Origin: Glebionis coronaria | Taxonomy: Eukaryota > Streptophyta > Magnoliopsida > Asterales > Asteraceae | NCBI GenBank assembly: GCA_025667525.1 | Contig: CM046882.1 | Location: 215,682,592 to 215,746,591, forward strand | Direction: 5' to 3' | Length of the DNA: 64,000 nucleotides | Part shown: positions 57,041 to 64,000 of the stretch, piece after piece | Layout of the letters: each line of letters begins with the position of its first letter | Position numbering within the stretch: the first letter of the stretch is position 1 | The notes under the pieces: generated by a model | Databases searched by the model: none | What the model was told of the DNA's origin: nothing | The model's input: only the letters and a program-made list of their open reading frames with translations | Program-made: the position numbers and the translations under genes

Positions 57041-59508
57041 TGATGAGACTGCTTTTATACATAGTCTCATCTTCTAAATAGGGCTTAAAATGCATTAAAT
57101 ATCATCAAAATACCCATATATATGCTTGTGTTTGCTACTTGTGTATTTTAGGTACGGATATTGAGAAAATGACAAAAGATCACAAGAATCATTCAAAAAC
57201 GAACACGGGAAACGAAGCCGCACAATGAACCAAGCCCTATTGAAGATTTTCCCAAGATCAATCCATGAAGACTTGAAGAATTATGAAGAAGGGTCCTCCA
57301 AAATGGAAGAATTGACACTTTATACCCTTGTATCCTCATAATTACAAGTTTGGTCCCTAAAGTTTGTCAAAATTACAAAAAGGGCCCTCCACTTTGAAGA
57401 TTTGGCAAGTTTAGCCCCTCAACAAAGCTAAATTGTCAACCAATATCATCCACAAAGTCAAATACATCATGAAGTCCTTCAAAGTACAAGAAATGACAAG
57501 TTTGGTCCTTTGAAAATCTCAAAATTACAAAAAGGACCCTCAAAAATGGTCCCTCAATCATCAAGACTTGGCAATTTCAGTCCTCTAAAATGTCAATTAT
57601 ACAAGTCTAGACCATTATCATTGAAGAAAATACCAAATTAGCCCTTGAAGAATTCAAAAATGGCAAGAAATACCCCTGAATTTACTTTACAAAATATTTT
57701 GGGGCAAAAGTGTGAAAATGAAAAGTTTGATAATAAAGGAATCCGGATTTTAGGTGTTTATTTACAAAGTGAAAGAAAGTTGGAAGATAGGGGACTAAAC
57801 CTGGCAGACAACCTAAGATACCTAGACTAATCACATGCTGCCACCTCACCCACTCAATCCCCACAACCAATCACAACTCACTCTACTGCCACCTCACACT
57901 TCCACTCACCAGATTTTTTTTAACTAAATTAATTAGTTACTTAATTATGGCGCCTAACACTTATTTAAATCCTAAACCGGATCAAAACCACAACTATTCA
58001 TCCTATGAACACAATTAGGGATTTGTTCATTACTTGAAATTAAACACTAAATCCCTCCAGATTTATGATTAAGCTAATCATAAACACAACCCAACTCACA
58101 AACAGCTTGCCACATCACTCCTTAGTCACATGTTTTACCCTGATTTTCACACTCTTGAGGAAGATGACAAAACAGTGACAGCCATCCAACGCCCCACATC
58201 CTTGCTTCAAACTTAAGCTGATTATGAGCCATTGATCAAATTCCACACTTGCCAACTCACATATACAGCCAAGAAAACATCACATGATCCTCAAGGCATT
58301 CAAACTTCAAGAGGGCATTTTGGGGACTTCAGCAACATTAGGGCAACGTTTTTATGCTTTCTAGTAGTTCATGTATGCCTATATAAAGTCTTAGGGTTCC
58401 AACATTTATACTTTGCTTTTGATTTTTCCTTGTTCAAGTTTCTGTAAATCCCATTTCAAAGTTTAATGAAATTGTGTTTGAAACATTGAAGAAAAGTCAT
58501 TGGCCAATCTTTGTTACTGCTTTCTATTGTTATATGCTTGTTAGTTTTAGAAGTAAAAACCTGTTTTCTCTTGGAGGTTGCAAAAGTTTGCAATTTTCCT
58601 CATTCTTGATATTTTGCTAAGTCTTGTTCCAATCTTGGAATTCTTGGGCTATAGGGCTGATCATAGCATCCTAACTTAGTTGGTTAAGGTGTGGTGAGGC
58701 TTATAACTTGGGGATAATCAAGTGTGGGGTAACAAGTTTGCATCAATCAAGATTTTCAAAGTTTCTGATTTTTATGTTATTGTGCTTTAACCTTGTTCAG
58801 TCTTAGCAGGCTTATTGTGGAAGCTTGTGCTTGTTCTTGCTAGCACATAAGCTCAAAATTCGTGGGTGTGGATGTACATCCATGAGGTTTGAATACTCAA
58901 TCTCATAATCTGCTTAATTTGTGATTTTTGGTGATATTTGTATGAAACTTGTGTTCTTGTGAATTTTGTTGCTTAAATCTGCTTGAATCTGTTTATCTTA
59001 CTTGTTTTAGTGTTAATTGATGCTTGGTTGGCCTGAAATCTCACTTTGCTATTGAAAAATTTGATTTGGAAAAGATAAAGGGGTGTTTGGGACTAACTGT
59101 TTATGCTTGTAACTTGTTATTGTGTTAAGGGAAGTTGTTGTATATGCTCTGTATCTGATAAATACCTTGTTGAGAGTATTTTACTGCAAGTTTTTGGGTT
59201 TGAACACTTGAATCAAACAATCTGCTATAAAAACCTTGATACTACGTGTTTTGACCTAGGATTTTGGGAACACTTAGTGTGTATGCATGCTTAGGGATAA
59301 AAGTGGTTTAAACAAAGTTAATATAACCTGTTTGAAAGATTTGAGGTGTTGAATCTAGCTTAAGTGTCAAATACATCAGCAAAGTAGAAAAACTGCATGT
59401 GTTAGTGTTCATCAGTAACTTTCATTGCTTGAATCTTGCTTAATTCTTTGAACCATTGCATGAAACCTGTTTAGACTTGCTTATTGGAGTTTATACTAGC
59501 TTGTGTAT
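57041..59508 (+). repeat. Athila-2 3' LTR, truncated by Athila-1b
   Basis: It matches 38632-40897 and continues at 42332, so it lacks the solo LTR and shows the empty site. The TATA box is at 58380-58387. It ends at TGTAT (59504-59508), the presumed Athila-1b target duplication, whose partner is off-window. Confidence 0.92.
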
Positions 59509-62500
59509 TGAAATTGTGTATAATGCAGTTCGTTTTTCTCAGTTCTTGCTAATTGAAAGTCCAATCAATATCGGGTTTTTAACTGTTTTTGGTTGTTAAT
59601 TTTTTTTGGATATTCTATTTGCTAATTTAAACAAGCCTTGCAAAATTGAAAAATATTACCTACTTATATGTAAAACATCGTGCAATTACCAAGTTTTTAT
59701 TCAAGTAAAAATCAAAATGTAAATTTTAAAACTAAAAGGACTGAAAATGTAAATTCTATGAAATATAAATGCTCAAAATGTAAAGTCTAACAAGTATAAG
59801 GACTGAAAGTGTAAAACAGCAAACTATAAGGATCAAATATGAAAACTATGAAACAAACTAACAAAATTTGTAATAAATCACAAAACTGCTAACTAAATTT
59901 AAACAACTCTCAAACTGAAAGGACTTAATTTGTGCAAACCCTAAAAAAGTGCAAGTTTAGCCAGTTTTGAAACCCTTTTAATTCAACAAGGACTGAATTG
60001 CAATTTTTAAAACTATTTAAGCCAAAAACGGGTTACAAGACAAATAAGCTCGTTTGAGCTTATTACTGAACCAAATTCAGTCAAACCAATTGCAAAACAC
60101 TTAGAATTCAAAATAAGCTAGGTCTATAAAAGGAAACTTGCTGAAAATGTCAAATAAGCAAATAAGCACTTCACAATAAGCACAAAATAAGCTCTAGGAC
60201 AATCTGGACATGCACAACTGGATCTTTGTGCTTAAACTGATTAAAGAGCTCAAATGATGAACGGGAAATCAAGTCATATCAAATTTCATCAAGTAATAAG
60301 CTGGGAAATTGAAATAAGCTGAAAATGGCTTATGTGGACCAAGCGTTGACCAAGTATTTTTGACAAAAAGCTGAAACTCTCAAAAATCATCCAATATCAT
60401 CTACTAAGTGGATTTGTGAAAGAAAATTGCAAAGTTAATGAATGAAATCAAAAGATCTGAAAATGCAGTTTCCATTTACAGAAACATTGCTTTTCTCAAC
60501 TGTTCAGATTTGTGCTTATATCTCCTAGCTTAATGGATACTGTATCAAGTGCTTATAGACTATGAAACTTTATAATGTGACCTACAAATGAGAACTGGAT
60601 TGGCAAGATTTCATCAACAATCAATCAAATGGCAGCTAAATGAAAATGACAACTTTTTAAGCAAAACTGAATGAAAATGACCCAATACTTTTTCTTGCCA
60701 ATTGCCTTTTTGGACTGATATTTGACTTGAAAATTACTCTATATGACTTTTTATCACCTAATGACTGAAAATGAACATTTACTTATCAAATTCCAACACT
60801 TGAAAATCAAAACTTGTGTAAACCCAAACACTCCTTTATCTGATTTATATGAAAATTTGTTAAGACTTTTTAAGCAAGAGTTTTAGCTGAATGATAGGCT
60901 ATGGCAATCCAAACTTTGTGTTCAAAATGAAATGTATAAAGGCTACTAGCAAGTAATGAGGACAACTAGAACTCAAATAAGGTGATAAGACTGAAATTGA
61001 CTGAATAAAGCTATAACTAAAACAAAATCCAAAGCAATGAGCAGTTAATCAAAACTAAAGCTACTAACAAGTCCACAATCAAACAACAACCAAGCTAAAC
61101 AGATTTTATCATGCAATCAACAAAATTTAAAATAGAATTGAAGAATGCAATTGACAAATTGAGTGGAATCAAAATCAAGAAGCTTTAGAACCATGTGAAG
61201 AAACCATTGGGAAGTAGAGGAGTGCTGTACTCTCTATCCTAGTGCTAACCACCACCTTAGCACTAGATCAACAATCTACAATCAACAAATCATCTATCAA
61301 TCAACAAGATTCATCTCCATGGCATGAACTCATCACTTGTGCTATGGATTTGAACTGAAATCAACAAACAGCTACAATTCTTCCTTCAAAGTCAGTTATG
61401 ATCATTGGATGATCATAACAAACTTCAAACAGCAACACAAGTATCAATTGACGCAAGAATGAACAGTAAATGATGAAGATAGAATTTGGCGGGAAATGAT
61501 GAATTTGAATTTTATTAATGGAATTCAGTTACAAAGTTGTTGAAAGGATGCTAACTAACTAACTAACTAACTCAAGAGTGTGTCAAACTCTTGAGTAGTT
61601 TAGCTAAGAAAGGAAAAAGTTGAGTGAAAATGTAAATGTGTGTGTTTTTCACACTTACAACTACACACTACAAATGAAGCTAAAACAGACTATTTATAGA
61701 CTTGAGAAGGAAGTTTGTTGGGGATGGTGACGTGTTGAGACCAATCCCAGGTCTCCACGTGGCATAATTCTGCTAAGTTCATCTTGAAAGTATGAACATG
61801 AATTAGGGCTTTTTGATTGAGTTGATTTGATGTTAATTGGTGATGACCATTGTGTTCGTCTCTCAAAAATAAGCGCTTTTGATGTTTATAACTCTTCATG
61901 AGATCCATTCTAGCTCAAGAACGATCCTGGTAATTTTTGGCCGTTTGAAACTGACACGTGTCATGCTCTGAATGGTTGAATGGGAAGCACACGGATCACA
62001 CTGTTGGGATTTTGTCATTAATGAGTGGCGGCTGAGTGGGAAATTAATGCTTGTGATTTGGAAATCCTTGTGCCCATTTTGCTTGCTTCTCATTGGTTGA
62101 AATTGTATCACATGGATTGAACTTGTATTTATTTCCAAGATAGGCAGATTTGGCCCCTAGACTTTGGCAGATTGCACTTAAAGGCTTGTAACTTCATTTC
62201 TTTGGCACTTTTAGTCCTTCAAACTTCATTCTTGAGTAGAATTGGTCCTTTGACTAAGTTGACTTGAAAGTTGACCTTGTTTGCCAAGATAGGTCCTTGT
62301 ACTTCAAAGTCTTGTCACTTTTGATCCTTCTTTGTCTTTTTCATCAATTTAAGCTTGATTATTCCTTGTTTGCTTGAAAATGTATCCTTTTACCTACACA
62401 AGTGTACACAAACACAAACATACCACATAACACTATTTTTGCAAGATAAATTGGTATTTTGCTTCATGTTTTAGGGTTATTTGTTGATAAATTGATATGA

Positions 62501-62516
62501 GTTTAAGCTCATATCA
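59509..62516 (-). repeat. Athila-1b 3' LTR (3008 bp)
   Basis: It begins TGAAATTGTG and ends with the same terminal inverted repeat (62494-62515) as Athila-1a. The TATA box is at 61691-61699, G-boxes are at 61755-61762 and 61955-61960, and three TTGAC cores lie near 62235-62280. Confidence 0.92.
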
Positions 62517-62554
62517 AATCCCCTACACTTGAACATTGTCATGTCCTCATGCAA
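62517..62554 (-). promoter_or_regulatory. Athila-1b polypurine tract and hairpin
   Basis: AAGTGTAGGGGATT lies before the LTR. The hairpin ATTGC-ATG, loop AGGA, CAT-GA-CAAT (62534-62554) keeps the same stem, with one G to A change in the bulge region. Confidence 0.78.
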
Positions 62555-64000
62555 TTCTATATATTTTAAAGCACAAATTTACATTTTCCTCATAATTAAC
62601 CCACCTTGGCCATATGGAATGCATCTACACTACTCTAAACTACATGATGCATGATTTTGACTTTTAAAAATGCAATGAACAAAATACAATTCTATCTGTA
62701 TCTTTTTGATTTTTCTTGAAATGGTTTTAATGGAAATAACTCATAAAGAATTCAATGACTTAGATTAGGGCTTTGGTACCATGGACACTTATCACCCTCA
62801 AGTTTCACTTTCCCCATACCAAGCTTACAAATGGGATCATTGTTTTCACAAGTAAAAAAGTGCATCAACTTATTCATGACAATTAAATGTGGAACCGGTT
62901 ATTATTTGAGCAAATTGCTTGTGGGCAAATTTGTCATTATTTAAAGCGTGAAGTATAAGAAATGTAAAATCCAAATATAAGGAAGCACGGTTTTAATCCT
63001 AAGTAATCCTCTCATCCATTACTTGAAAAACCGCTCACAATTAATACAAGTCCGTTTCAAGAGTAATAAGTCATTCGCCTTATGTGTAAAATCCTCATGT
63101 CATGCTTTCATAAGTAGCTACACACTCGCTAAGGAAAGAAAAATAAAACTCACGCAATAATTTACATCCGCCATCTTTTTGAGACTTTGGATCTTCAACC
63201 CCGCAACCCGTCAAGGTAATATTGGATTGGAGCAATCTATTGAATCCCCGCAACCCGTCAAGGTAATATTGGAACTCAATAGTCACTATAATTAACACCA
63301 CACTGCCCCTCTTGGGAGTCTTGTATATATATTTTTTTTCTTTTCTATTTCTTTTTCTCTTTTTTTTTTCTTTTTCTAGCCACTCATTTTTTTTATAAGC
63401 CGCTCTTATTTTTCTTTATTCCTCACTAAGAAATTTAAAAAGAATAAAAGGAAAAACACACGCTAAATATTGAGCATGACATAAGTCTTGTACACATAAA
63501 ACGTTCTAACTTAGAATCTTAAAACGTACTCATACCAACCATGAATGATTAGACAAAAATGCATAAGAGATTACAAACCAATTAAAACCGTTCTTGATTA
63601 TTTATTAACAATTATATACATGCGAAGAAAATAGAGGTAAAGAAGAGAAGGGTTTAGCCACAAGTAATTATCATGAAGTTTATCTAGCCCTTTTATACTT
63701 GCTTCAACTCTATCATTTCCCATTCTCCACAAATTTAAAATTTCAAATAATGAGATTGGTGGATGCTTAGCCTAATAGACCAATGAAGGACTACATGGTT
63801 AAGGATACTTGCTAGAGAGTGCTAAAATAAGCAAACTCGGGTTGAGTCAAAATATCCATGGCGGGCCTAAAATATCCATGGCAGGCCTAAAATAAGCAAA
63901 CTTGTTAAACCATGTTTTTATTATATTTTTTTCTTTTTATATATTTTTGATGAAAAATAAGAGAAGAAATATATACAAGGCAAATGTATTATGCAAAATG
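62555..64000 (-). other. Athila-1b 3' non-coding region
   Basis: It is collinear with 10394-11835 of Athila-1a at about 94-95 percent by eye. It includes the pair of 28-bp repeats (63199-63273) and a T-rich stretch (63322-63375) that is interrupted here. No gene is present. Confidence 0.8.

Larger units (their letters stand above)
38632..59508 (+). mobile_element. Athila-2, plus-strand Ty3/Gypsy element, interrupted three times
   Basis: The 5' LTR (38632-44298, with a solo LTR inside) is followed by the primer site, leader, gag-pol up to the RT motif (45045-48604), chromovirus B sequence (48605-56992), a short 3' remnant with hairpin and polypurine tract (56993-57040), and the 3' LTR (57041-59508), cut by Athila-1b. 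It is the only plus-strand element. RNase H, integrase and most of the 3' region are missing, not merely displaced. The LTRs differ by scattered substitutions and at least one small deletion near 57541, so it is clearly older than Athila-1a. Confidence 0.92.
59509..64000 (-). mobile_element. Athila-1b, second member of the Athila-1 family, 3' end only
   Basis: A complete 3' LTR (59509-62516, 3008 bp) is followed by the polypurine tract and 1.48 kb of 3' non-coding region running off the window. The LTR body differs from Athila-1a at roughly a quarter of positions by eye, while the U3 end and the 3' non-coding region differ far less. Gag-pol would lie to the right of 64000. Confidence 0.92.

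Overview
The window is plant nuclear heterochromatin built entirely of LTR retrotransposons nested inside one another. I found no host gene, tRNA, rRNA, CRISPR array or bacterial feature. Plant origin rests on Ty3/Gypsy elements of the Athila type (multi-kilobase LTRs, a tRNA-Asp-like primer site TGGCGCCGCTGCCGG, fused gag-pol), on chromovirus-type Gypsy remnants, and on Ty1/Copia elements primed by initiator tRNA-Met. From memory, the Athila and Copia protein families look most like those that fill Asteraceae genomes (Anthemideae in particular). That host call is recollection, not a search result.

Layout. (1) 1-25638: a minus-strand Copia element, called Copia1 here. Its 3' LTR lies off the left edge. 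It carries several frameshifts and stops, and is split by (2) 7315-21873: Athila-1a, a minus-strand Athila with 3039-bp LTRs that differ at only 2 positions, target duplication GAGAT and an unbroken 1901-codon gag-pol. (3) 25639-30027: the right end of a minus-strand chromovirus A (leader, primer site, 2.6-kb LTR), into which Copia1 inserted. (4) 30028-34672: Athila-3, minus strand and decayed. It is cut in its reverse transcriptase by chromovirus A and in its 5' LTR by (5) Copia3 (34673-38631), a minus-strand element with gag-type remnants and no recognisable pol. (6) 38632-59508: Athila-2, the only plus-strand element, inserted in the 5' LTR of Copia3. Its own 5' LTR holds a solo LTR (40898-42326). 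Its pol breaks off at the RT catalytic motif, where chromovirus B begins (48605-56992). Its 3' LTR is cut by (7) Athila-1b (59509 to beyond 64000). Nesting reaches four levels on both flanks. The order of events is Athila-3, then chromovirus A and Copia3, then Copia1 and Athila-2, then the innermost insertions. Athila-1a is very recent.

Most interesting signals. The Athila families share RNA-like structures that ordinary annotation does not name. A hairpin with an AGGA/AGGG loop lies 16-20 nt upstream of the 3' LTR in three element ends from two families, with a compensatory base-pair change. It is duplicated, together with a polypurine-like motif, 1.6 kb further inside Athila-1a. Inverted repeats sit at the U3 terminus of three LTR families, and tandem hairpins lie just downstream of the primer site. 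The 3' non-coding region of Athila-1 appears better conserved than its LTR. Arrays of a CTATTCGGAA unit occur in both Copia and Athila elements. All comparisons were made by eye and all structures were inferred without folding software.
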